64,000 nt of DNA from Desulfobacteraceae bacterium Eth-SRB1. GTDB taxonomy: Bacteria > Desulfobacterota > Desulfobacteria > Desulfobacterales > ETH-SRB1. Position numbers and translations under genes: made by a program. Below the pieces are notes generated by a model. The model was given only the letters and a program-made list of their open reading frames with translations, was not told the origin of the DNA and did no database searches. Below are positions 44,451-51,982 of the stretch, piece after piece (the first letter of the stretch is position 1; each line of letters starts with the position of its first letter). Where the stretch lies: positions 315,127 to 379,126 of the forward strand of contig RPGP01000040.1 of NCBI GenBank assembly GCA_004193555.1, given 5' to 3'.

Positions 44451-44465
44451 TTAAACTTTCTCCTT

Positions 44466-45236
44466 TCACATATACATTCCACCATTAACGTGAATTACCT
44501 GTCCGGTAAGGTATGCTGCGCTTTTAGACGCCAGAAAAGCAACTACTGCCGCCACATCTTCAGGTTTTCCTGCGCGACCTAATGGTATCTGGCTTGTCAT
44601 TGCCTCTTTTGCCTTGTCTGAAAGCGATGCAGTCATATCTGTTTCTATAAAGCCTGGAGCAACCGCATTGACAGTAATACTTCGAGATGCAAGTTCCTGT
44701 GCTACTGCCTTAGTAAGCCCGATTATGCCCGCTTTTGACGCCACATAATTTGCCTGCCCCGGATTGCCGGTTACACCAACGACCGATGCTATATTAATAA
44801 TACATCCTGAACGTTGCTTCATCATGGTTCTGGCCGCAATCTTCGTGCAGTTAAAAGCGCCTTTTAAATTAATATCCAACACAGCATCCCAGTCTTTTTC
44901 CTTCATACGGACTAGAAGGCCGTCTCTCGTTATACCCGCGTTGTTTACAAGAACATCGATCCGTTTTGTTTTGTCTATTATTGTTTTAAAAAAGCCTGAC
45001 ACATCTTTTTCTGACGCAACATTTACACTCAAACCTGTTGCAAAACCTCCTAAGCCGGAAACAAGTTTTTCTGTTTCCGCGGCTGCCGCAATTTCAGCGG
45101 CCGCAAAGTCACCAGGAGCAAAATAGTTAAAATAAATATGAGTATCCGGCCCAGCAAATGCAAGGCAAATTGCCCGCCCAATACCCCTTGAAGCGCCTGT
45201 CACAACTACTATACGTTTGTTCTGATCCGACATCAT
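44466..45236 (-). CDS. fabG: 3-oxoacyl-ACP reductase (FabG)
   Basis: A 256-residue short-chain reductase with TGASRGIGRAICLAF (nucleotide binding), NNAGITRDGLLVRMK, the catalytic YVASKAG (Tyr-x-x-x-Lys) and the end AAYLTGQVIHVNGGMYM. It reduces 3-oxoacyl-ACP. A 12-residue stretch around AAAETEKLVSGLGGF is slightly longer than usual. The ATG overlaps the preceding acyl-CoA dehydrogenase stop (ATGA), so the four genes acd-fabG-acpP-fabF are likely one unit. Confidence 0.95.
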   Translation of the reverse strand: MMSDQNKRIVVVTGASRGIGRAICLAFAGPDTHIYFNYFAPGDFAAAEIAAAAETEKLVSGLGGFATGLSVNVASEKDVSGFFKTIIDKTKRIDVLVNNAGITRDGLLVRMKEKDWDAVLDINLKGAFNCTKIAARTMMKQRSGCIINIASVVGVTGNPGQANYVASKAGIIGLTKAVAQELASRSITVNAVAPGFIETDMTASLSDKAKEAMTSQIPLGRAGKPEDVAAVVAFLASKSAAYLTGQVIHVNGGMYM

Positions 45237-46903
45237 GACCTCTCAAACAATATGTCTGCAACTATATCCATGTCTTTTATGATATTTTCATAGCTGCATA
45301 TTAATTCATTAAATGCGACTCTTTCCATAAATTCAGAAACTGTTTGCTGATCAAATACACCTGAGCCTCTCAAAATTTTCAGTATATTCTGAGCCACTAA
45401 TTGTGCTGTATCGTTTGCAAAAAGTCTTGACATGGACTTGATCTTTTTAGCTTCAGGATTGCCGGTTTTATCAAGATTCATTGCTTTGCGAGCCATGCTT
45501 GCGCCAACCTCAACATAGGTCATCATATCAGCAAGGGCAAACATGACATATTGTTGTTTGGTAAGCCTGTTATCATTTACCAGCATAATGGTATCGTTAA
45601 GAGCCTTTGCAGCCAGTGCGTAATATCGGCATCCAGCATCTTTAAAAGACTTATCCATCTCCTCCATCTCTGAGCTGATAGACATGTAATATCCGCCCTT
45701 TGATTTTCGAGTTTTTTTCCACCGGAATGTACTGATAATATTTTGCAGTATCTCGCTGGTTCCTTCATAGATACAGGTTATCTTTACATCCCTTTTTATC
45801 TTTTCCACTTCGAACTCGGCAATATATCCATAGCCTCCAAGAGCCTGTATAGCATCATCAGCAATTTTATTGGTTGCTTCTGTGGCAAATAATTTGGAAA
45901 TAGCTCCTTCAACCTGTAGGTCCTTTTCTCCCGAATCCAGCCTTAATGCGACCTCCTCGGCATAGGCTGTTGCTGCTTCAAGCTTTACAGCATTCGGGAC
46001 AATTAATTTATGGGTATAGCCCTGCTTTTCTGACAGTGAAGAACCAAACTGTATTCTTTCCTTTGCATACGGAATAACAATATCCAGCGCTGCTTTGCCG
46101 GCGCCTAAACCCATGGCGGCAACCATCAGTCTTGTATACCCAAAAACCATGACGGCCTGCTTCATCCCGTTTCCAGGCACTCCGCCAATAAGATTTTCAG
46201 CAGGAACAAACACATCTGTAAATGAAAGCGGAGAAGTATTGGAAGCGCGTATTCCATGTTTCTCTTCGCCCTTTCCCTGAACAAAGCCTTTTGTTCCCTT
46301 TTCAACAACGAAAAAAGATGGTCCTTCCGGCGTATTCGCAAGAAGGGTTATGAAATCAGCATATCCACCGGTTGATATGAACTGTTTGGTTCCATTAATT
46401 TTATACCCTGTGATTTCACCTGAATCGTTTGATACAGGCTCAGCCTTTGTCTTGAGCGCCGCAAGATTGCTTCCTGCGCCGGGTTCTGTTACGGCATAGG
46501 CAACAAGGGTGTCTCCCTGTGCAATAGCGCCAAGCCATTTTTGCTTTTGCTCTTCTGTTGCGCCGACAAGCAACGGATCTGCACCAAGCTGAACAGCAAA
46601 AAAACCTGTGGCAACACCGAGACATATGTTGGAAATTTCGCGTATAACTTCGAAGCAATCGCGAGCGCCACCACCTATTCCGCCATAAGCTTCCGGAATA
46701 AAAAGAAGCTGCAGGCCGATATCAGGGCCAAGCATCTCGCGAATAACCTCTTCAGGAAAATATTCCTCTTTGTCAAATTCGAGAATTTTATCTTTGGTAA
46801 GAAGCCGTTTTCTAAGCTGCCTGACAGTATCAATAACCATCTGTCTTGATTCTGAATCCAGGCCCTTAAGAACGTTTCCCGCCTCAGGATTGGATATCGC
46901 CAT
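45233..46903 (-). CDS. Acyl-CoA dehydrogenase-family flavoprotein
   Basis: A 556-residue ACAD. FAD-binding AYAVTEPGAGSNLAALKT is near residue 135; GYTRLMVAAMGLGAGKAALD and the catalytic-region TCIYEGTSEILQNII are near 260 and 380. A C-terminal helical extension of ~170 residues (ALAAKALNDTIMLVNDNRLT) exceeds standard ~380-residue enzymes. It normally oxidises acyl-CoA to enoyl-CoA with ETF as acceptor. Its place between rpmF and fabG, where plsX-fabH-fabD usually lie, suggests a link to fatty acid synthesis or turnover, perhaps acting on an ACP- or CoA-bound acyl chain. The substrate is unknown. Confidence 0.88.
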   Translation of the reverse strand: MAISNPEAGNVLKGLDSESRQMVIDTVRQLRKRLLTKDKILEFDKEEYFPEEVIREMLGPDIGLQLLFIPEAYGGIGGGARDCFEVIREISNICLGVATGFFAVQLGADPLLVGATEEQKQKWLGAIAQGDTLVAYAVTEPGAGSNLAALKTKAEPVSNDSGEITGYKINGTKQFISTGGYADFITLLANTPEGPSFFVVEKGTKGFVQGKGEEKHGIRASNTSPLSFTDVFVPAENLIGGVPGNGMKQAVMVFGYTRLMVAAMGLGAGKAALDIVIPYAKERIQFGSSLSEKQGYTHKLIVPNAVKLEAATAYAEEVALRLDSGEKDLQVEGAISKLFATEATNKIADDAIQALGGYGYIAEFEVEKIKRDVKITCIYEGTSEILQNIISTFRWKKTRKSKGGYYMSISSEMEEMDKSFKDAGCRYYALAAKALNDTIMLVNDNRLTKQQYVMFALADMMTYVEVGASMARKAMNLDKTGNPEAKKIKSMSRLFANDTAQLVAQNILKILRGSGVFDQQTVSEFMERVAFNELICSYENIIKDMDIVADILFERS

Positions 46904-46922
46904 ATTTATTTTATATCCTTAG

Positions 46923-47102
46923 TTATTCTTCGGTTTCAATTACGTTGCGTCCGTTGTAGAAGCCGCAACCAGGACATACGTGATGCGGGAGCTTGGCCTC
47001 TCCGCACTGAGAGCAAGCAGTTGGATTGGAAGCTTTAAGCTTCGTGTGAGAGCGGCGCTTGTCACGCTTTGACTTAGATGTTTTACGTTTTGGTACAGGC
47101 AT
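46923..47102 (-). CDS. rpmF: Ribosomal protein bL32
   Basis: A 59-residue L32: [20 protein letters not shown], and a zinc-ribbon [18 protein letters not shown]. The ATG at 47102 is preceded by AGGAG at 7 nt; an upstream TTG is less likely. It heads the minus-strand fatty-acid unit, as rpmF does in many bacteria. Confidence 0.97.
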   Translation of the reverse strand: MPVPKRKTSKSKRDKRRSHTKLKASNPTACSQCGEAKLPHHVCPGCGFYNGRNVIETEE

Positions 47103-47458
47103 GAGCAATCTCCTAACTAACTAAATTAATAGAATATTTATATTATAAATTACTACCTCGACATTAGAGTATTTTTAGTAATTGAAATGCCAATAATTGT
47201 CAAGATTTTTATATATATTTTATTTTGGGGGCCTTTGAAAAATGTTCAATTTTCAAAGGTCTCTCTTGTTCTCTTGACATTCATGTGTTAGACAAGTTTT
47301 TTTATCATCACAAACTTATGATGATCTCGTAAAAAATCAAAAAATTACTATTTGACAAAATTTGTTAAGCGCTAAGCATTTGATATGCTCAATTAAATGT
47401 TTTATCTTAACACTTAACACTTAACACTTAACACTTAAATATATTCAGGAAAAATAAT
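47103..47458. other. Divergent gap between rpmF and gltX
   Basis: About 350 nt, AT-rich. It holds a hairpin at 47232-47259 (CCTTTGAAAAATG facing ATTTTCAAAGG), a TGATGATCTCGTAAAAAA motif shared with other gaps, and a tail of tandem AACACTTAACACTTAACACT units (about 47409-47440) just before the gltX ribosome site. TTGACA boxes occur at 47275 and 47352 but lack convincing -10 partners. Confidence 0.55.
47232..47259. repeat. Hairpin motif shared with the rnhA downstream region
   Basis: CCTTTGAAAAATGTTC and GTTCAATTTTCAAAGG form a stem; 51248-51276 has an inverted counterpart (CCTTTGCAAAATTGAAC, TTTTCCAAAGG), and both are followed by TCTC. Could be a terminator-like or repeat-type element. Confidence 0.55.
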
Positions 47459-48865
47459 ATGTCAAATATTGTAACCCGCTTTCCTCCCAGTCCAACCGGA
47501 TATCTTCATGTTGGAGGAGCACGAACAGCTCTTTTTAACTGGCTTTATGCTCGGCACATGAAAGGCCGTTTTATTCTTAGAATTGAAGACACGGACACAA
47601 AACGCTCCACCCAGGCTTCTGTTGATGCAATATTTGAAGCCCTTGAGTGGTTAGGCATAGACTGGGATGATGGTCCCTATTTCCAGTCCAAACGTTTTGA
47701 TATTTATCAAACATATATTCAGGCACTCCTTGATTCAGGCCATGCTTACTATTGCATTTGTTCTCAGGAAAAAATTGATGCTATGAGAAAAGAGGCCTTG
47801 GCAGCAGGTGGCAAACCCAAATATGACGGGACATGCCGCGGCAAGGGTTTTGCAAAAACCGCTAATGCCGTTATTCGTTTCAAGGCGCCCATCACAGGCT
47901 CTACAACAGTTAAAGATATTATAAAAGGTAATATTGTTTTCCAGAATTCTGAACAGGATGATTTTATTATCTGCCGAAGCGATGGAACTCCTACATACAA
48001 TTTTGTCGTGGTTGTTGATGATATTACAATGGGCATAAATACTGTAATCAGAGGTGATGACCATCTTAACAATACCCCAAGACAGATAATGCTTTATAAT
48101 GCTCTAAAGAGTCCGTTGCCTGCTTTCGGACATGTGCCGATGGTGCTTGGCAAAGACCGGACCAGATTAAGCAAAAGGCACGGCGCAACGTCTGTTACCG
48201 CTTACAAAGATATGGGCTATCTGCCCGATGCCCTGATCAATTATCTTGTGCGGTTAGGGTGGTCGCATGGTGACCAGGAGTTTTTTTCACGGGACGAGCT
48301 TATCGAAAAATTTACACTGGAAAACATAGGTAAATCCCCTGGCATTTTTGATCAGGAAAAGCTGTTAGCCCTTAATGCCGATCACATCAAGGCCGCATCT
48401 CCAGGAAATCTATCCACACACCTCTTGCCGTTTCTTAAAGAAAGAGGATGCTTAGCCGAGAAGGGCAATTTCCTTGACTCTGTTATTAGAACATTAAATA
48501 CTAGGAGCAAAACCCTGATTGATATGGCTGACGGAGCTTTATTCTATTATACAAAAAGTGTTTCATACGAGGAAAAAGCTGCCCAAAAACACCTTAAACC
48601 TGTCTGCTTAAGCGCTTTGCAACTTTTGATCGATCAGCTTGAATCACTCGATATTTTTAGTGAAAAAGCCCTGGAGAATATATTTAAAAGGGTAATGGAT
48701 AATACCGGCCTTAAGCTTGGCAAAATCGCTCAGCCGGTAAGGGTTGCGCTTACAGGAAAAACAGTAAGTCCGGGTATCTTTGAAATCATTGAGGTGCTTG
48801 GCAAGAAACAGGTTATATTGCGGCTGCAAAATGCGGTGCAGTTTATCAAAGACAGAAAGGATTGA
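47459..48865 (+). CDS. gltX: Glutamyl-tRNA synthetase
   Basis: A 468-residue class I synthetase: the HIGH-type region PPSPTGYLHVGGARTALFNW (~8-27), LRIEDTDTKRST, GDDHLNNTPRQIMLYNAL and the KMSKS-type DRTRLSKRHGATS (~233-245), then a helical anticodon-binding C-terminus. It charges tRNA-Glu and, in organisms without GlnRS, probably tRNA-Gln too. The tRNA-Gln gene lies just downstream, which is notable but may be chance. It begins a plus-strand run. Confidence 0.95.
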   Translation: MSNIVTRFPPSPTGYLHVGGARTALFNWLYARHMKGRFILRIEDTDTKRSTQASVDAIFEALEWLGIDWDDGPYFQSKRFDIYQTYIQALLDSGHAYYCICSQEKIDAMRKEALAAGGKPKYDGTCRGKGFAKTANAVIRFKAPITGSTTVKDIIKGNIVFQNSEQDDFIICRSDGTPTYNFVVVVDDITMGINTVIRGDDHLNNTPRQIMLYNALKSPLPAFGHVPMVLGKDRTRLSKRHGATSVTAYKDMGYLPDALINYLVRLGWSHGDQEFFSRDELIEKFTLENIGKSPGIFDQEKLLALNADHIKAASPGNLSTHLLPFLKERGCLAEKGNFLDSVIRTLNTRSKTLIDMADGALFYYTKSVSYEEKAAQKHLKPVCLSALQLLIDQLESLDIFSEKALENIFKRVMDNTGLKLGKIAQPVRVALTGKTVSPGIFEIIEVLGKKQVILRLQNAVQFIKDRKD

Positions 48866-48920
48866 TATAAGATTTATCTTGACTCATTTATTCCTTTTGT
48901 GTATCGAGGAAAATCAAACT

Positions 48921-49053
48921 GGCTAACAGGATAAACAAGATTTTGCCTGCCTGTGCGTAGCACGCAGACAGGTTTCAAGTGAACAAACAAGAAGCTTTGA
49001 TGTTTTAATCATAGATGTCCTGTTAATCTTGTCAAAAAATTCTTTTAAAAAGA
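48921..49053. repeat. Intergenic repeat, family D, copy 2
   Basis: Begins TAACAGGATAAACAAGATTT, contains the palindrome at 48946-48972 and ends CCTGTTAATCTTGTCAAAAA. Ends face each other as in the copy at 29862-30010. Confidence 0.7.
48946..48972. repeat. Palindrome with arms shared with hsdM insertion
   Basis: CCTGCCTGTGCGTAGCACGC followed by AGACAGG; identical arms to 4616-4648 and to 24826-24855. It sits inside a family D repeat, so one repeat has entered another. Confidence 0.75.
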
Positions 49054-49077
49054 TCCAAGTTTTTCGAAAAATGTTAA

Positions 49078-49151
49078 TGGGAGATCGTCCAGCGGCAGGA
49101 CTACGGACTCTGACTCCGTCAACCCAGGTTCGAATCCTGGTCTCCCAGCCA
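49078..49151 (+). tRNA. tRNA-Gln (anticodon CUG), CCA encoded
   Basis: The acceptor arms TGGGAGA (49078-49084) and TCTCCCA (49141-49147) pair fully. The anticodon stem ACGGA/TCCGT encloses the loop CTCTGAC, giving anticodon CTG, which reads CAG (Gln). The T-arm CCAGGTTCGAATCCTGG is canonical. The discriminator G and an encoded CCA follow. It stands alone between gltX and the DUF1343 gene. Confidence 0.95.
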
Positions 49152-49349
49152 AAGAATATCAAAGGGAGTCCTTTGCAAAACGCCCCCTTTTGCCCGATTA
49201 CTGCGCCTGCCCCGTAGCTCCAGCAGATGGTACTGGGGTCAGACTCACCCGTTCTTAATAAAATGGGTCAATCCTCGAAATACTCAATGTATTCCTGTGT
49301 CAGAAGTCAGAGGTCAGAGGTCAGAGATTGATTCGATTTTGGATTGTGG
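49152..49349. other. Gap between tRNA-Gln and the NamZ gene
   Basis: About 200 nt without a gene. A GGGAGTCCTTTGC/GCAAAACGCCCCC stretch could be a weak terminator. Near 49300-49325 there are three direct copies of GTCAGAGGTCAGAG-like units, the same kind of short tandem spacing seen in other gaps. Confidence 0.5.
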
Positions 49350-50525
49350 ATGAAGATTCAGACAGGTCTTGAAAGATTTATTGAAAACCCGCCAAAATGG
49401 ATATTAGGAAACCGTATCGGCCTTTTAAGCAACTCTGCTTCGGTTGACAGCAGGTTTCGCCATGCCGGCAATTTGATAAGCAGAAAACTTCCCGGACAGC
49501 TCACAGCCCTGTTTTCACCACAGCACGGATTTTTTGCGGAAAAACAGGATAATATGATCGAGTCGGATGATATTACAGATCCGGATTTAGAGATTCCTGT
49601 GTTCAGCCTGTATGGTAAAACCCGCATTCCCACAAAAGAGATGTTCGATCTCATAGATATCCTCGTTATCGATCTGCAGGATGCCGGAACACGTGTTTAT
49701 ACCTTTATCTATACAATGTCCTTTTGCCTTGAAGCCGCAAAAAAATTCGGCAAAAAGGTTTTAATCCTGGATCGGCCAAACCCTGTAAACGGCTCCATGG
49801 TTGAAGGCAACTGCCTGTCTTCTGATTGCGCATCATTTGTCGGACGCTTTCCCATACCGATGCGTTATGGCCTTACCATTGGAGAACTTTCCGTTCTGTT
49901 TAACAGGCAATATGAGATCGGTTGTAATCTTGAAGTTCTGGCCATGAGAGGCTGGAAAAGGCGGATGTACTTCCAGCATACAGGATTGCCCTGGATTCCA
50001 CCGTCCCCGAACCTTCCAACCCCGGTATCTGCCATGGTTTATCCGGGCCAGGTGTTGTGGGAAGGCACCAATGTCTCTGAAGGACGGGGAACAACCCAGC
50101 CTTTTGAACTGTTTGGAGCTCCGTTTTTTGACACAAAAAAAATACTTTCAACACTGGATTCAGGCGGTTTGCCCGGTATAGCACTCAGGCAGACTGTGTT
50201 TGAGCCCACATCAAACAAGTGGCAGGGAATCAGGTGCAATGGATTTCAAATCCATGTCAATGAACCTGATAAATACAGGACGTATATAACGACTCTCAAG
50301 CTGCTTCGGGCTGTAATTTTAAATCACAAGGATCAGTTTGAGTGGGAGCTTCCACCTTATGAGTATGAATTAAACAGACTTCCTATAGACCTTATAGCAG
50401 GAGCTGATGACATACGCCGGCGCATTGAAAACCTTGATAAAGTAGAGGATATTGCAGAATCCTGGAAGGATGATCTGGATTATTTTCAGGAGATGAGTCG
50501 CGGTTTTTATCTATATGAAAGTTAG
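49350..50525 (+). CDS. DUF1343 family protein (NamZ-type exo-beta-N-acetylmuramidase)
   Basis: A 391-residue DUF1343 protein: GNRIGLLSNSASVDSRFRHA, ALFSPQHGFFAEKQDNM, VFSLYGKTRIPTKEMFD, VIDLQDAGTRVYTFIYTMS and DRPNPVNGSMVEG, then EGTNVSEGRGTTQPFELFGAPF (~245). The family founder NamZ cleaves MurNAc from the non-reducing end of peptidoglycan fragments. I see no signal peptide, so it probably acts in the cytoplasm on imported muropeptide sugars. ATG at 49350 is preferred over an upstream TTG. A MurU-AmgK-like fusion lies ~4 kb downstream. Confidence 0.85.
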   Translation: MKIQTGLERFIENPPKWILGNRIGLLSNSASVDSRFRHAGNLISRKLPGQLTALFSPQHGFFAEKQDNMIESDDITDPDLEIPVFSLYGKTRIPTKEMFDLIDILVIDLQDAGTRVYTFIYTMSFCLEAAKKFGKKVLILDRPNPVNGSMVEGNCLSSDCASFVGRFPIPMRYGLTIGELSVLFNRQYEIGCNLEVLAMRGWKRRMYFQHTGLPWIPPSPNLPTPVSAMVYPGQVLWEGTNVSEGRGTTQPFELFGAPFFDTKKILSTLDSGGLPGIALRQTVFEPTSNKWQGIRCNGFQIHVNEPDKYRTYITTLKLLRAVILNHKDQFEWELPPYEYELNRLPIDLIAGADDIRRRIENLDKVEDIAESWKDDLDYFQEMSRGFYLYES

Positions 50526-50558
50526 AAATCAGGGATCAGGAATTGGGGACAATATGAG

Positions 50559-51245
50559 ATGAATAAAGATAAAACAGAATGGAAACGGATGAGATTTAAG
50601 GGCAACAAAGTATGGCTGGCAACAGGTCATGACGGAAAGCCCATAGTTAAGGCCGATAAAGTTCTGATTAAATATCAGGTTGACCAGGATTACGAGTACT
50701 GGGTACACAAAAACGGGGTTAAGCATGTTGATTCACCTGAACCTGGGAATACAGGTCGTCGAAAAAATCAATCAGGTGCAAGATCTCCAAAAAAGTATAA
50801 AAACAAACTGCGAGATAAGGTTCAGGAAGAAAAAATAAGCGATGATATAATCTGTATATATACGGATGGGGCATCTTCTGGAAATCCAGGCCCTTCCGGA
50901 ATAGGCGCGCTGCTGCTTTTTAGAAATCATGAGAAGGAAATATCAAAATATATCGGTATAGCGACGAACAATATAGCAGAGCTTGAAGCAATAAGGGTAG
51001 CTCTGCTGGAAGTAAAAAAAACAGATCTTCCTGTAAGGGTTTTTACTGATAGCAGTTATGCCTACGGCGTGCTTACCCTGGGCTGGACAGCAAAAAAAAA
51101 CCTGGAGCTGATAAGATCTATTAAAAACGTAATCACTAAATTCAAGGATTTAAAATTTATCAAAGTAAGAGGGCATGAAGGTGTAGAGGGGAATGAAAAG
51201 GCGGATTTTTTAGCCACATCGGCATTGAAAAAGAAAAAAACATGA
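50559..51245 (+). CDS. rnhA: Ribonuclease HI with an N-terminal extension
   Basis: A 228-residue protein. The C-terminal RNase HI domain starts at ~98 (ICIYTDGASSGNPGPSGIGA, with the first catalytic Asp), then NNIAELEAIRVAL (Glu), FTDSSYAYGVL (Asp) and the end VRGHEGVEGNEKADFLA (His and Asp). The first ~95 residues hold a small charged domain (KGNKVWLATGHDGKPIVKAD) and a basic linker of unknown function, possibly nucleic-acid binding. The window also has RNase HII. It starts 33 nt after the DUF1343 gene. Confidence 0.9.
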   Translation: MNKDKTEWKRMRFKGNKVWLATGHDGKPIVKADKVLIKYQVDQDYEYWVHKNGVKHVDSPEPGNTGRRKNQSGARSPKKYKNKLRDKVQEEKISDDIICIYTDGASSGNPGPSGIGALLLFRNHEKEISKYIGIATNNIAELEAIRVALLEVKKTDLPVRVFTDSSYAYGVLTLGWTAKKNLELIRSIKNVITKFKDLKFIKVRGHEGVEGNEKADFLATSALKKKKT

Positions 51246-51247
51246 AA

Positions 51248-51276
51248 CCTTTGCAAAATTGAACATTTTCCAAAGG
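51248..51276. terminator. Possible terminator/palindrome after rnhA
   Basis: CCTTTGCAAAATTGAAC facing TTTTCCAAAGG. It has no clear T-run and shares its motif with 47232-47259, so it may be a repeat element rather than a pure terminator. Confidence 0.4.
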
Positions 51277-51297
51277 TCTCAATATATTGTTAGCGTA

Positions 51298-51588
51298 TTA
51301 TTTTTTTTGTTTTTTCTCTTTTAATGTTTTGATCTCGTCTTTCAGTTCATCGATTTCCTTTTTATATTTTTCCGAACCTTCTGTTTTTACTGGGTTATCA
51401 AAAGTTGTGTCCTCTTTTTTCCAGCTATCTTTAAGTTCGTCAAAGCCCAGATAGATGGCTAGTCCGCCCCCAAGCAGAAGCATTATCGGAACAGCGCCGG
51501 CTAAAAGATTCAGAAAAAGTTCCCACCATACTGAAATGCCAACGATGCCCAATACAGCCGCGATTGCTCCACCAATTAACGTTTTCAT
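51298..51588 (-). CDS. Small two-helix membrane protein of unknown function
   Basis: A 96-residue protein with two hydrophobic helices (LIGGAIAAVLGIVGISVWW and LAGAVPIMLLLGGGLAIYLG) and a charged coiled-coil tail (EIDELKDEIKTLKEKKQKK). The LGFDELKDSW segment separates them. I do not recognise a function; similar small proteins seem frequent in sulfate reducers, but that is recall. It is convergent with rnhA. Confidence 0.65.
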   Translation of the reverse strand: MKTLIGGAIAAVLGIVGISVWWELFLNLLAGAVPIMLLLGGGLAIYLGFDELKDSWKKEDTTFDNPVKTEGSEKYKKEIDELKDEIKTLKEKKQKK

Positions 51589-51982
51589 AGAAAGATATCC
51601 TCCATAAACTTTATATTTTTAATTTTTGCAAAATTATCATGTTGAATTTAGTAACGCAAGTTTAATTTTGATGCCCATCGTAAAAAAAATAGATTTTTAC
51701 CACAAAGATCACAGAGCACACAGAAAATACAGAATAAATTTGCAATTTAAAATAGTTGTCTCTGCTTTTTGGTAAATTTGTTTTTTTTTGCAAAGCCATT
51801 ATTTTTGACCCTATTGATATACGTAACAGCATAAAATATTGCAAATAAAATTTTATTTTGTTAAATTTTGATGAACTCGTAAAAAAGCTGGTTTTTACCA
51901 CAGAGCACACAGAAAATACAGAATAAATTGCAAATGCAAAGATGCTTAATCCTGTCAAAAAATTCTTTTAGAAAGACCTGAA
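51589..51982. other. Gap holding a duplicated repeat
   Basis: About 390 nt, AT-rich. Two copies of a ~75-nt unit occur (51665-51743 and 51866-51937), sharing TTTTGATG, a CGTAAAAAA motif, TTTTTACCACA, CAGAGCACACAGAAAATACA and GAATAAATTTGCAA. The family D tail (CTTAATCCTGTCAAAAAATT) ends it, directly before plsB. No gene recognised. Confidence 0.65.
51665..51937. repeat. Duplicated intergenic unit, CACAGAGCACACAGAAAATA type
   Basis: Two direct copies separated by ~120 nt, as described for the surrounding gap. Shorter relatives occur near 18440-18480 and 56336-56360. Confidence 0.65.

Noticed and set aside
47352-47380. TTGACA box upstream of gltX as a promoter
   Set aside because: No acceptable -10 element at 16-18 nt spacing.
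49078-49151. tRNA-Gln as an integration site for a mobile element
   Set aside because: No integrase gene is adjacent and no repeat of the tRNA 3' end was noticed nearby.
51662-51958. 98-codon minus-strand frame
   Set aside because: It lies entirely over two copies of a direct repeat and its translation is a repetitive hydrophobic string (SVFSVCSV), not a recognisable protein.
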